Below are positions 10,628 to 21,426 of a stretch of DNA of 64,000 nt, piece by piece; the first letter of the stretch is position 1; the number at the start of each line of letters is the position of its first letter. Both the position numbers and the translations under genes were made by a program. The stretch comes from Cervus elaphus. Lineage: Eukaryota > Chordata > Mammalia > Artiodactyla > Cervidae. The notes beneath the pieces are model-generated. The model was not told where the DNA came from. It saw only the letters and a list, made by a program, of their open reading frames with translations, and searched no databases. Location: the NCBI RefSeq assembly GCF_910594005.1, contig NC_057825.1, positions 46,655,037 through 46,719,036 of the forward strand, given 5' to 3'.

Positions 10628-12060
10628 TAATATAAATATATGTACTTTGTAATATATATCTTTATGTATTCCATTTTGTGCTTCTATAGGTACTGACATA
10701 TTACTACAATTTTCCTAAAGGGTGCACATAGCATTTAAGAATAATTTTGCAACATGAAATAGCCATATCACCATTAGTATATATATAGGTTTAGACATCA
10801 TTCATCTGAAGCATGATTCCTGTTCTTCACATTGGTAAACCGGAATGTTCTTTATATACTCTACAGCTATAATTGCATGTTATGTTACTACTATACTAAT
10901 ACATATGCATAAATTCAACTTTTTTCAAAAAGCTAAATAAAATGCCCTTAATATAAATGTAATTTAAAATTTTGAGTTACATTAAAATAGAGGCAAAACA
11001 CTATATAATTTTAAATAATTTAGAGAAAATAGGTATGTTGCCTTAAGAAGTTAATATTTTGATTGGTTTAGTTTATATTTTTATTAAACACATCTAATTA
11101 TATATTCCTTGAGAAAATCATGCTCTAATTTTTAATTTTTTTGAGCATTGAGAATGAGTATAAAGATTCTTAGGGAAGTAGGAAATTTACAAATATAATA
11201 AGAAAAAAGTGAAAACAAAAGGAAATATGTAAACTTTAGAGATGTTATCTGCTTAAATTTTTAAAAACTTGAGACAGTGAAATGCAGCATAATTTTGTAG
11301 GGCATGACCCACTTAAAATTTAAAATCAGGGCTTTGTAAATTCTTTATTAATGAATATTTAATTACTCAATTACTGATTGAAATAGTGAAACCAAAAAAA
11401 AATATTCTCATGAAATCCATAGCATGAATAGGTCAGATGAAAGCTTAATAACTTTATATCATTTACTAGTTGAAGATATAATTACCCATAGAAACACCGG
11501 AAATGTGTGTGTTTCTATTTGCATGTATTTTCTTGTGCAAGCATTAAATGTCTCCGGAAGGACATCTGGGGAAACTCTGACTCTGGTTATATCTGGGAAG
11601 GGAAGTATAGGCTGGGTGAAGCAAGATGCTTTCTCTACTCTTTGAGCATTGTGCATATGTTACCTATTAAAAATAAAAAAAAAATAGTTTTTAATTCAAA
11701 CATCTTTAAAGAGATCTTGGTTAAAAGTAGGGAAATTCTTTCACAGCTCACATTAGTCAGTTCCCTTCTGTTTTCAATACAAAAACAAAAAAAGAAGATA
11801 TTATAGCCAATACTTCTATAGAGTATTGAACAAATAACTGAATACCATTTACCTAGCATAGGACAACATAAAGTATAAGGCACAAATCAGACTGGCAAGT
11901 ATGGAGTTCATTAAGAGAGGTGGAGGGGAATGTATGAGATCTTTTAAGGCAGAGGAATCAAAACAAAATGAGGCTCACTGTAGCTGGGGTTTAGTTTAGA
12001 ACGGATAAATTGGAAATGAACAAAAGTTCTAGATTACCTAGGGCTTTACCTTACACTACT
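10628..12060. other. AT-rich DNA, no assignable feature
   Basis: Long AT-rich stretch. Open frames around 11424-11883 on both strands overlap each other and show no family resemblance. Confidence 0.5.
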
Positions 12061-13189
12061 TCAGTTCAGTTCAGTTCAGTTGCTTAGTCATGTCCGACCC
12101 TTTGAAACCCATTGGATTGCAGCACAACAGGCTTCCCAGTCCATCACCAACTCCCTGAGCTTGCGGAAATTCATGTCCATAGAGTTAATGATGTCATCCA
12201 ATCATCTCATCCTCTGCCATCCTCTTCTCCTTCTTCTTTCAATCTTTCCCAGCATCAGGGGCTTTTCTATTGAATCAGCTCTTCACCTCAGGTGGCCAAA
12301 GCATTGGAGCTTCAGTTTCAGCATCAATCCATCCAATGAATATTCAGGACTGATTTCTTTTACGAGTGACTGGTTTGATCTTCTTGCAGTCCAAGGGACT
12401 CTCAAGAGTCTTCTCCAACACCACAGTTCAAAAGCATCAATTCTTCAGCACTTGGCTTTCTTTATAGTCCAACTCTCACATCCATATATGACTACTGGAA
12501 AAACCATAACTTTGACTAGATGGACCTTTGTTGGCAAAGTAACACCTTTGCTTTTTAATATGCTGTCTAGGTTGGTCATAACTTTTCTTCCAGGAGCAAG
12601 TGTCTTTTAATTTCATGGCTGCAGTCACCATCTGCAGTGATTTGGGGACCCCTAAAATAAAGTCTCTCACTGTTTCCATTGTTTCCCCATCTATTTGCCA
12701 TGAAGTAATGGGACTGGATTCCATGATCTTAGTTTTCTGAATGTTGAGTTTCAAGCTAACTTTTTCACTCTCCTCTTTCACTTTCATTAAGAGGCTCTTT
12801 AGTTCTTTCTAGCATAAGGGTGGTGTCATCTGCATATATGAGGTTCTTGATGTTTCTCCCAGCACTCTTGATTCCAGCTTGTGCTTCATCCAGCCCAGTG
12901 TTTCTCATGATGCATTCTGCATCTAAGTTAAATAAGCAGGGTCACAATATACAGCCTTGGCTTACTCCTTTCCTGATTTGGAACCAGTCTGTTGTTCCAT
13001 GCCCAGTTCTAACTGTAGCTTCTTGACCTGCATACAGCTTTCTCAGGAGGCAGGTCAGGTGATCTGGTATGCCCAACTCTTTAACAATGTCCTAGTTTGT
13101 TGTGATCCACACAGTCAAAGGCTTTGGCATAGTCAGTAAAGCAGAAGAAGATATTTTTCTGGAACTCTCTTGCTTTTTTGATGATCCAG
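12061..13189 (-). repeat. BovB LINE, sense 3' segment of an inverted copy
   Basis: Starting at the TCAGTTCAG terminal repeat, it covers about 1.13 kb of the BovB 3' part in reverse, up to the 'gatgatcca' of the RT fingers region. It forms one insertion with 13190-13975, which is in the opposite orientation. The reading frame is interrupted several times. Confidence 0.93.
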
Positions 13190-13975
13190 TGATCAGGTAT
13201 GACCTGAATCAAATCCCTTGCCATTATACAGTGGAAGTGACAAATAGATCCAAGGGATTAGATCTGATAAATGCCTGAAGAACTATGGATGGAGGTTCAT
13301 GACATTGTACAGGAGGCAGTAATCAAGACCATCCCCAAGAAAAAGAAATGCAAAAAGGTTGTCTGATGAGGCCTTACAAATAGTTGAAGAAAGACAAGAA
13401 GCTAAACACAATGGAGAAAAGGAAAGATATACCCATTTGAATGCAGAGTTCCAAAGAATAGCAAGGAGAGATAAGAAAGCCTTCCTCAGTGATCAGTGCA
13501 AAGAAATAGAAGAGAGTGATAGAATGGGAAAGACTAGAGATCCCTTCAAGAAAATTAGAGATACCAAGGGGACATTTCATTCAAAGATGAGCACAATAGA
13601 GGACAGAAAATGTATGGACCTAACAGAAGCAAAAGATATTAAGAAGGGGTGGCAAGAATACACAGAACTATACAAAAAAGATCTTCATGACCGAGATAAT
13701 CACAATGGTGTGATCACTCACCTAGAGCCAGACATCCTGGAATGTGAAGTCAAGTGGGCCTTAGGAAGCATCACCACAAACAAAGCCAGTGGAGGTGATG
13801 GAATTCCAGTTGAGCTATTTCAAATCCTAAAAGATGATGCTGTGAAAGTGCTGCACTAAATATTGCAGAAAATTTGGGAAACTCAGCAATGGCCACAGGC
13901 CTGGAAAAGGTCAGTTTTCATTCCAATCCCAAAGAAAGGCAACATCAAAGAATGTTCAAACTACTGCACAATTAC
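13190..13975 (+). repeat. BovB LINE, inverted 5' segment of the same copy
   Basis: The segment starts at the BovB text 'caggtatgacctgaatcaaa' (end of the endonuclease region) and ends in 'ctactgcacaatta'. In element coordinates this part lies upstream of the minus-strand segment, with about 140 bp missing between them. The order and polarity match a twin-priming product. Confidence 0.9.
13359..13859 (+). pseudogene. BovB ORF fragment (linker before RT)
   Basis: A 166-codon open piece of the BovB polyprotein between the endonuclease and RT domains. It contains 'RIARRDKKAFLSDQCKEIEE', then 'KKIRDTKGTFHSKM', and the start of the RT with 'GIPVELFQILKDDAVKVLH'. It stops at TAA just after that. 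Length and context show a relic, not a gene. Confidence 0.85.
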
Positions 13976-14204
13976 ATTTACTAGAGTTTAAAATTTATCC
14001 AGAGGGTTTTGGGAAACCACTGACAAATTTTTAGCAGACAAGTTACTGTAACTGGATTTGTGTTTTAGAACAATCACTTTGCTACAAGGTGGAGAATAAA
14101 TTGGAAGAAAGATAGAATAAAGCCAGACACAATTAGGAGGATGCTGGAATTATTAGTGTCAAATGATTATGGCCTAAATCAGGGAGGTCTCAGTAGGGGC
14201 CTAG

Positions 14205-14408
14205 TGTGCTTGCATAGTTGCTTCAGTTGTGTCTAACTCTTTGTGACCCTATGGACTCTAGCCTGCCAGGCTCCTCTGTCTTGGCAAGAATACTGAAGTG
14301 GTTTGCCCTCCTCCAGTGGATCTTCCCCACCCAGGGATTGAACCTTTATCTCCTGTTTCTCCTGCATTGCAGGCTGATTCTTTACCACCTGCCACCACTG
14401 GTCCCCCA
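14205..14408 (-). repeat. Bov-tA SINE with TSD
   Basis: A complete element in reverse. The imperfect direct repeats taggggcctag (14194-14204) and tagggatctag (14409-14419) match at 9 of 11 positions. Confidence 0.92.
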
Positions 14409-14495
14409 TAGGGATCTAGATGAATGTACGAATTTGCTTGTTGATTAATTTGCTTTTAGGTTGACACGTTGGTAATTCATGGGCTTCCTACAGTC

Positions 14496-14682
14496 CAGGA
14501 TTGCCAGATTCATCAAATAAAAATATAAAATGCTCAACTAAATGTGAATTTTAGATAAACACACAACAATTTATAATATAAATATGCCCATGTAAATTTA
14601 GGACATTTCTCTAAAGAATTGTTCCACTTTTATCTGAGATTCAAATTTAAATAAGTGTCCTGCATTTAATCTGACATCTACA
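14496..14682. mobile_element. palindromic hAT MITE (MER53-like)
   Basis: About 187 bp with mutually inverted halves: 'attgccagattcatcaaata' at the left and the diverged complement ending 'taatctgacat' at the right. The arm text resembles the ancient MER53 family. No clear 8-bp TSD is left. Confidence 0.6.
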
Positions 14683-15089
14683 TTGTGGAACAGTGTTAGA
14701 TATAAAGCATGCGTTTTTGCAATATTCAGGACTTCCTCTAATTTCTAATGCATATACAGGTTTATATTTCATGTAATACAATTCATAGTTTTAAGTCAAG
14801 GATACCAGAAAAAGCAAATCTATGACCAGCAAAGATTGGAGAAAAGCCAACTGTGTAAAAATAAAATAGATTTGAATAAAAAATTCAAGGAACTTATTTC
14901 TATTGTTATAGATTTTCATGCAGGAAACCAAAGTATTGTCAACATATATGTGACAATAAATTTGTTGATTTCAGGGTTTTCTTTTACTCTTCTTTGCTGA
15001 TTTTTGTTTTTGTGTTGTAGGGAAGAGTTGTTACTCAGAATTAATATCTGAGAAAACAGCCTAAACTTGGCATGTGTAAACTTATTTAA
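14683..15089. other. no assignable feature
   Basis: AT-rich, with nothing recognised. Confidence 0.5.
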
Positions 15090-15265
15090 TTTTTAATACA
15101 ATTGAGGTAGATATTAATGTTATCCTAACTTTAAGATATCTACTTGCTAAATAAGACTCAAAATGTTAAGCATTTACCTGAAATTACATAGCCAGACCCA
15201 AATTAGTCAGTGTTTGAATTTAGAAAGTTTTGATTACGACACAATACTAATTCCCTTGTAGAGAC
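15090..15265 (-). repeat. MIR relic
   Basis: The antisense MIR order is visible: 'ttatcctaactttaagatat', 'taagactcaaaatgttaagc', 'ttacctgaaattacatagcc'. It is strongly diverged. Confidence 0.65.
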
Positions 15266-15360
15266 TCTCATCTACAACTTTCCTTATGTTGTTTTGAGTA
15301 ACATAGGATTTTATAAGCTGGCAAGTCTTAATAATTTGCTCTGATGCTTCTATCCTAGTT

Positions 15361-15569
15361 GGGGTTTCCCTGGTGGCTCAGATGGTAAAGAAACTGCCTG
15401 CAATGCAGGAGACCCAGGTTTAGTCTTTTGGTCAGGAAGACTCCCTGGAGAAGGTAACAACTCACTCCACTATGCTTGCCTGGATAATTCCATGGACAGA
15501 GGAATCTAGCAAGCTACAGTCCATGGGGTTGCAAAGAGTTAGACTTGACTGAGCAACTTTCACTACTCA
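15361..15569 (+). repeat. Bov-tA SINE with perfect 14-bp TSD
   Basis: Full-length from 'ggggtttccctggtggctca'. Flanked by cttctatcctagtt at 15347-15360 and 15570-15583, identical in both copies, which points to a comparatively recent insertion. Confidence 0.96.
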
Positions 15570-15818
15570 CTTCTATCCTAGTTAGGTTGCTGTGTTTGAA
15601 AATTTAAAATATATACATATCTAACAGAAACATTGTCTTGGTAAAAAAAAGATGTATTTACTCTTTATTTATGCTCAGAGACAAATGAGACTAGCTAATC
15701 AGTGATGTTTTCAAAACTTCATTTATATTTTTAGTCTACTGGGAAAGGACTTGTTTCAAATTATTTAGACACTCAAAAAGTATTTTGATGCTTTAGTGTT
15801 CCCTTAATATCCATTTTT

Positions 15819-16061
15819 GGAGAAAGGCAATCGCACCCCTCTCCAGTACTCTTGCCTGGAAAATCCCATGGATGGAGGAGCCTGGTAGGCTGCAGTCCAT
15901 GGGGTCGCGAAGAGTCGGACACGACTGAGCGACTTCACTTTCACTTTTCACTTTTATGCATTGGAGAAGGAAATGGCAATCCACTCCAGCGTTCTTGCCT
16001 GGAGAATCCCAGGGATGGGGTCGCACAGAGTCAGACATGACTGAAGTGACTTAGCAGTAGC
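15819..16061 (+). repeat. BOV-A2 SINE (Bov-A dimer) with perfect TSD
   Basis: Two Bov-A units are joined by the 'ttcactttcacttttcactt' linker. The second unit lacks about 25 bp ('GGAGCCTGGTGGGCTGC' region). TSD aatatccatttt at 15806-15817 and 16062-16073. Confidence 0.95.
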
Positions 16062-16073
16062 AATATCCATTTT

Positions 16074-16589
16074 AGTACCACCTCAGTTCTTCTTAGATTT
16101 TTTTCTTAAATGACCCAGGTTTCCTCCTAATTTTTCTACATTTAAAATAATTAGATACAAATGGCTATGCTTCTATGACATTAACTAAGAGACAAGGAGA
16201 TAATTTTGTTTATTGTTAATTATTTCATATCTTTCATGTCCTGCAATTGTTATTTTTACTGAAACATTTCTTTAAACATTATTAAAATCAGGTTTATATT
16301 TGGAATCACTTAGATTCTATTATCAAGGTATGGTTAATTTTGTTGATTTATTTATTACACCTACCACAATAATTTATCCATTTTAAAGATTGGTTAACAT
16401 TTTAAAAGAAAATGAACACAGAAAAAAGTCTCCAAATTATGTATACATATGTGTGGACCTGTGTACACATGTACATACATCTATTCATATGCATTCTATA
16501 TTTACCTTTAGCACTCCAGCAAAGAAGTAATCTCCACAGCTGCTTGATTCAATAGACTTTTTTTATGCTATTCTTACGGCTTTCATCAT
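16074..16589. other. no assignable feature
   Basis: AT-rich DNA without recognised elements. Confidence 0.5.
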
Positions 16590-16740
16590 TTTTGGAGCTT
16601 GTATTCAAGCTATTTATGCATATTTCTTGTCTCCCCTAAGATTTTCCTCTTTTAATTCATCTTTTTTTCTTGCAGAGTGCCTACATACGGCTTTGCATAC
16701 TGTGAGCACTTGTTAAGTGTTTGTTAAATGAATGACAGAA
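16590..16740 (+). repeat. L2 3'-end relic
   Basis: The L2 terminal layout ('gcagagtgcctacatac', 'gagcacttgttaagtgtttg', 'ttaaatgaatga') is preserved in outline. Confidence 0.55.
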
Positions 16741-17058
16741 AAAAGGAAAATTTAGTTTATTTGACTTCTCTGTCTAGAAATGTTTTATTAAAATGCAGTA
16801 AATCTAGTCCCTATAAAAGCTTTACCCCAGACCTTTCTTTTATTTCTTACTGATGTTTTTTATTTCTCAATCCTTAAATTATTTTTCTCAATAAGTACCA
16901 TCTTCTATTGCAGATGTGAGGTTAGAAAAGGATTTAAGATGAACATAGGATATACTTGAGATTTGTTATCTTGCTTTTCGATTATACAATCCTTCTATAA
17001 GGTCCACTGAAGCAAAACAATATAGTACCTGATATAGAGTCTTAACTGAATACCAAAT
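16741..17058. other. no assignable feature
   Basis: Nothing recognised. Confidence 0.5.
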
Positions 17059-17071
17059 ACCAAACGCTTAT

Positions 17072-17282
17072 CCCAGTGGCCCGGATGATGAAGAATCTGC
17101 CTGCAATGCAGGAGACCCAGGTTTGTTGCTGGGGTCAGGAAGATCCCCTGGAGAAGGAAATGGCTACCCACTCCAGTATTCTTGCCTGGAAAATTCCATG
17201 GAGAGAAAAGAGCCTGGCAGGCTACAGTCCATGGAGTCGCAGAATCATACATGACTAAGAGTCACTTTCACTTTCACCAAAG
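17072..17282 (+). repeat. Bov-tA SINE with TSD
   Basis: Complete, although the first bases ('cccagtggcccggatgatga') are diverged. TSD accaaacgcttat (17059-17071) versus accaaaagcttat (17283-17295), 12 of 13 identical. Confidence 0.94.
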
Positions 17283-17386
17283 ACCAAAAGCTTATTCCAT
17301 AGAGGGTCTTCAGAGAATAGTGATGACTTCAGAATTGGCAACCCAAATTCCCCTCTTTGATATCAGAAGTTGACTGAACAAAGGCA

Positions 17387-17465
17387 TTGGGTTTGTCAGA
17401 ATGTTTGTGTGGACTTTTACGTAACATCTTATGGAAAAATCCAAGTGAATTTTTGGTCAACCCAA
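17387..17465. mobile_element. mariner-derived MITE
   Basis: A 79-bp imperfect palindrome bounded by 'ttgggtttgtcag' and its inverse 'ttttggtcaaccca'. The centre 'aacatcttatgg' is typical of short mariner derivatives of artiodactyls. Its left terminus resembles that of the mariner at 33.0 kb, a plausible autonomous relative. The TA target duplication is not clean. Confidence 0.75.
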
Positions 17466-17621
17466 AATATAAAAGTAGAGAAAATTTGTATCAGTGCTGT
17501 TAACAGAGAAGGAAGATATCCACATTTTGGAATCCTCAAGTGATTTCCTTTTAATTAAATTGGGTGGAACCTAATTGAAGGACAACCATTTACTTCCTTA
17601 AATAGCAATACAAGCCGCTGC

Positions 17622-17655
17622 TGGAGGGGCCGGGGCGGTGGGGTGGGTTGGGTTG
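17622..17655 (+). other. G-run cluster, potential G-quadruplex
   Basis: At least five runs of three or more G lie within about 30 bp, separated by 1-4 bases (ggaggggccggggcgg, then ggggtgggttggg). This is unusual for this AT-rich window. No gene start or CpG island is seen beside it. Confidence 0.6.
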
Positions 17656-17699
17656 TGAAGAATCCCACAAACAAGTCTTAATTTAGAAAGGTGAAAACT

Positions 17700-18066
17700 G
17701 AAGGGAAACAATGTAACTATTCTGCTAGGAATTTCTTTGGCCATTGTGTGTTAAAAATATATATTTTCAAGATAGTGGATATGGAGCAAAGTTCAGGAGC
17801 AAGCATCAGTGTGGGCACACTAAATTGAAGTCAGTTAAGTTTCTATTTGGTAAAGATTTCTCCCGATAAACTCCTTTCTTATGATGAGTACCAACACAGG
17901 CGGCTGGGCACACCACTCTGTTTGCAGAGTACAGATGAGTAGAGCAAAAATCTGATCTTTATAAGGGTAGAGTTAAACAATATAGAGAAAAAAGTTATCT
18001 TTCAATATACCCTTTGTGGGATTACCCATGTCAATCCTTAACTTTTTGTTTTCTAGATCACTAATC
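17700..18066. other. no assignable feature
   Basis: Nothing recognised. Confidence 0.5.
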
Positions 18067-18074
18067 CAACTAAA

Positions 18075-18319
18075 ACTTGTATCAGTTACCTTTCCACCCT
18101 TTCCATACCTGAATCTCCAAAAGGAATATCCTATCAATAGATGCATTAAGACTAAAGAGATCTAAAAGTCTATTTACATTATTTTGAAGTAAAAACAAGA
18201 ATAAAATTATAAACATCATTTTCTTTCTTCAATAATAATAAAAACACCAAGCCTCTAGAACTATGAGAGATATTAATAAACGTCTGTTGTTTAAGCCAAA
18301 AAAAAAAAAAAAAAAAAAA
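18075..18319 (+). repeat. candidate retrocopy ending in an MLT1-type polyadenylation region
   Basis: At 18250-18297 the end resembles the MLT1 LTR ('tctagaactatgagag', aataaa at 18275-18280, 'cgtctgttgtttaagcc'). It is followed directly by 22 A (18298-18319), beginning 17 bases after the hexamer, as at a real cleavage site. The 8-bp repeat caactaaa at 18067-18074 and 18320-18327 could be a TSD. The body (18075-18249) is unrecognised. Confidence 0.4.
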
Positions 18320-18327
18320 CAACTAAA

Positions 18328-19524
18328 TGAAACCATGACCTTCCTTTAATAAAAAAGAAAATCAAGATGCTTATGAGTTAATGGTGTACAATATAAAGAT
18401 ATACTACAGAAACAACTTGACTTTCATTAAAATTTTTGAAATATGTGGTCTGTTTGCTTAAAAAAGAGTTTTACAAAGATGTGGCATACAAAAGTGCAAA
18501 CATAGCTGCTTCTCCTTGCACTGAAGCTAGAAAAAATATATATTAAAATTGATTTTCTTATCTTTTATTAACAGTCTTGGTTAGATTATACTTGTGTTTG
18601 GATTGTCAGCAAAACAAGGAAGCCTCACAGTTGAACTTACTCCTTACCAGATCAAATATAGCATGGTTTCTGTCAAAAGTCATAGTAATGAGAGTCATCT
18701 GACTGGAAGGTTGGGATCAACCTGACCAGAATGACCTTTTAATACCTGAGTGTTTAAAATTCTCAAGACAGTTTGTCCTGATCATAAATGAAGAGAGTCA
18801 CTTTGGTATCCAGGGCAAAAATATCATTGGTGATTTAAAATGTACCTTAAAGGGAAAGCATGACACAGGAAATCCCTTTCTTCCAGTGAGAATGTAAAAG
18901 TTTTATCTTCTGATGCTCCTTGAATATCATTAAATTATTACAAGATGAGGAAATTCTTACTACTGGATAATCTGTGTGGCAAACTCAACTTTTTGAAACA
19001 TTCAAAAGCAACTGAATTACCTGTTTATATCAAATATTTGTTATTTTTCCTCTTTCTCAAAAAGATGTAAATAGTTAATGAACACCAAAATAGAGTGGAT
19101 ATTTTTTCCACAAATAACTACTCTAATTTTCAGAAATTAAGGCATTTCAAGCCAAACTTTAGAACATAGATTCATGGGAAAATTTAAAAGTTTAGAATTT
19201 CCTAAATTTAGAGGCACTTCCCATTCTGGGAAGTGACCTGGGGATATAGTTTCTTTATTCTTTTCAGCCACTTAATCAGATTAAAATATAACATGAATCC
19301 AGTCCTTTATAAGTAATTTAACTTATTACTCTTTTAAAAACACACATGTTTCTTTGCATGGGTGGGATAATGTTGCAGAGTACAGATACAATTGACCACT
19401 ACTGGTTAAAAAAAAAGAAAAAAAAGATCCTATTAATGAGAGTTTATCCATAGTACATGTTTTTACAAAAGCAAAAAACTTACTTTGGAATTGTATATGT
19501 GTAAGTTTTCGGACTTCACCTCTC
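18328..19524. other. no assignable feature
   Basis: AT-rich, with no gene or repeat family recognised. Confidence 0.5.
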
Positions 19525-19645
19525 TCTGTGATCTCAGTCAGCTGAGATCCTGACTCTTTTGTATCCTGATTCTCACACTGACTGACCGAGATCTTGAGTA
19601 AGTTACTAAAATTATGTCTTAGCTTTCACTTCTGTAAAATAGTCT
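19525..19645 (+). repeat. MIR relic
   Basis: It matches the MIR centre in order: 'gactgaccgagatcttgagt', 'aagttactaaaatt', 'cttctgtaaaatag'. Confidence 0.55.
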
Positions 19646-19764
19646 TTTTTGTAATATATATAATAGACTTATTAAGGAAAATATCCACAATCATTTTTTT
19701 TCTTAAATAACATTGACCTATTGATGAAAATGTTATAATAAAAACATTTTTGAAGTTAACATAA

Positions 19765-19860
19765 AAAATAAATAACATAGCATTTATTGAGCAACTGTTA
19801 TGTACTGAGGTTTTTACATGTGTCACCTGACTTTAATTGGTAGTTTTATATTTATTTCTT
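19765..19860 (-). repeat. MIR/L2-type relic
   Basis: The text 'tagcatttattgagcaactg' followed by 'ttatgtactgagg' and 'tttacatgtgtca' resembles the antisense end of ancient MIR-type repeats. The family call is tentative. Confidence 0.45.
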
Positions 19861-19882
19861 TTAAATATTAATTGCCTCTTTA

Positions 19883-19960
19883 GTCATGTCAAAGTATGGC
19901 AAAAACCACTACAATATTGTAAAGTAATTAGCCTCCAACTAATAAAAATAAATGAAAGAA
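19883..19960 (+). repeat. 78-bp L1 3'-end insertion with 20-bp TSD
   Basis: It contains the L1 terminal text 'ccactacaatattgtaaagt', 'aattagcctccaact' and an AAT-rich tail. Flanked by aaatattaattgcctcttta (19863-19882) and aaatactaattgcctcttta (19961-19980), 19 of 20 identical. It is a minimal, extremely 5'-truncated L1 insertion. Confidence 0.93.
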
Positions 19961-19980
19961 AAATACTAATTGCCTCTTTA

Positions 19981-20299
19981 ACACTTTAGTTTTTCAGTGT
20001 CCATTTGCATAACAGAAAGCTATTGCTTCAGAGAGCTTCACTTACTCAGTATTCACTCAACTGTATAGATCCAGGGATTTTTATAAAGTACCTACAGTAA
20101 GTGATCTCTTGGGATATTCTAGGCAAGGAGGCATTACCCTTGGTTCTTCTGCAGTTCTCTAGGGTTATTCAAAGGACACAGATTACCACAATGATAATGC
20201 AGGTCACACCACCATCATTGCCACTGTCAATGGAACAATGCTGCCATATCAGTAAGTAAAAGATGTTGCAGCCATCAAGCCATCACAACTACCCCTCCA
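19981..20299. other. no assignable feature
   Basis: Some of the DNA near 20200-20299 may belong to the LTR that follows. Confidence 0.45.
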
Positions 20300-20735
20300 G
20301 TGAGCCCTGAAGGGACACAGGATGGAATAGGATTCTCATTATCTAGCAGTCATCTAGATCTGCAACTATGCTCTAAGGTGAGCCCTGAGGAAACTCAGGA
20401 TGTGGAAACACAGGATACTGGTCCCAGATAGTTGAGGTGCAGATCAAAGGAATGATTTCAGTGAGCCCAGACTCTTGCATATTCCTATGCATACAAATAT
20501 GCTAAATTCTTTACTTTGAGATATCTATAGTTTAAAAAAAAATAAATAGCAATCTTTTGATTTTCTGACATCTGGTCTTCATTGCAAAAAATCGTATGGA
20601 TCCTGGCTCCTCCCCTCTCTCTTTCTAGCAGTCCTTTAGAGTTTTCTGAGAACCTGCCTCTTTAAGTCCCCACTTTTGTCCACCATATAAAACATAATTC
20701 TCAATTTTAAGGTTGTGCATTGTTTTGAGTCGACA
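20300..20735 (+). mobile_element. ruminant class-II (ERVK-like) solo LTR
   Basis: The 3' two thirds resembles the ruminant LTR family I know as BTLTR1: 'cccagactcttgcatattcc', 'ctgacatctggtcttcattg', 'ctcctcccctctctcttt', a poly(A) signal-like 'ccatataaaac' and an end at 'gagtcgaca'. No gag, pol or env sequence lies beside it, so it is a solo LTR. The 5' boundary is uncertain and no 6-bp TSD was found. Confidence 0.65.
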
Positions 20736-21162
20736 CTATCTACCCTTACTTTCAGTCAATAGTGGAAGAAGTATTCTGTAGAGCATACAAAAGAAATATT
20801 CTTTATTTAGAAAGTGATTATCAATATTACTCAAAAATCTACACTGTGCTTCTCCCCTTTGTCTAATGTAGCATGTCTGAACTTCTGAGTCTAATTTTTC
20901 AAGCCCTACAAAACATAATTTATCAAAAATAAAATGATATAAAGAAAAATAAATGGAGAAAGGAGGGAAAATAAAGAAAAAAGGATATGGATTGGAAGAG
21001 AAGAAAAGAAGAAGAGAATTAGAGTGACAGAGAGAGACAGAGAAAGAGAACAACAAAACCAAATTTTTGGTTATCTCTAGAGTCTATATTTCATTAAAAC
21101 TTTTCTGAATAAATCACACATACACATGATACAGTATTTCCCTGGTTAATAAAGAATAATCT
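20736..21162. other. no gene; contains a polypurine tract
   Basis: About 20935-21057 of the plus strand is almost wholly A and G (GA-rich with GAGAGAC units). Nothing else is recognised. Confidence 0.6.
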
Positions 21163-21170
21163 CAAATCCT

Positions 21171-21426
21171 CTTCAGTTCAGTCACTCAGTAGTGTCTGAC
21201 TCTTTGCGAACCCATGGACTGCAGCATGCCAGGCCTCCCTGTCCACCACCAACTCCCAGAGTTTACTTAAACTCATGTCCATTGAGTAGGTGATGCCATC
21301 CAAGCATCTCATCCTCTGTTGTCCTCTTCTCCTCCTGCCCTCAATCTTTCCCAGCATCAGGGTGTTTTCAAATGAGTCAGTTTTTCACATTAGGTGGCCA
21401 AATTTTTGGTTTCAGCTTCAGCATCA
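21171..21426 (-). repeat. BovB 3' end, outer copy of a tandem pair
   Basis: About 255 bp of the BovB 3' terminus in reverse, ending at 'cagcttcagcatcag'. A second BovB 3' terminus follows without a gap. The 8-bp repeat caaatcct brackets this copy together with the next (21163-21170 and 23230-23237). Confidence 0.92.

Noticed and set aside
15361..15430. tRNA gene
   Set aside because: The tRNA-like text is the head of a Bov-tA SINE, with a Bov-A tail and TSD. No free tRNA gene is visible in the window.
20300..20735. Complete endogenous retrovirus
   Set aside because: Only one LTR is recognisable, and no gag, pol or env sequence is found next to it.
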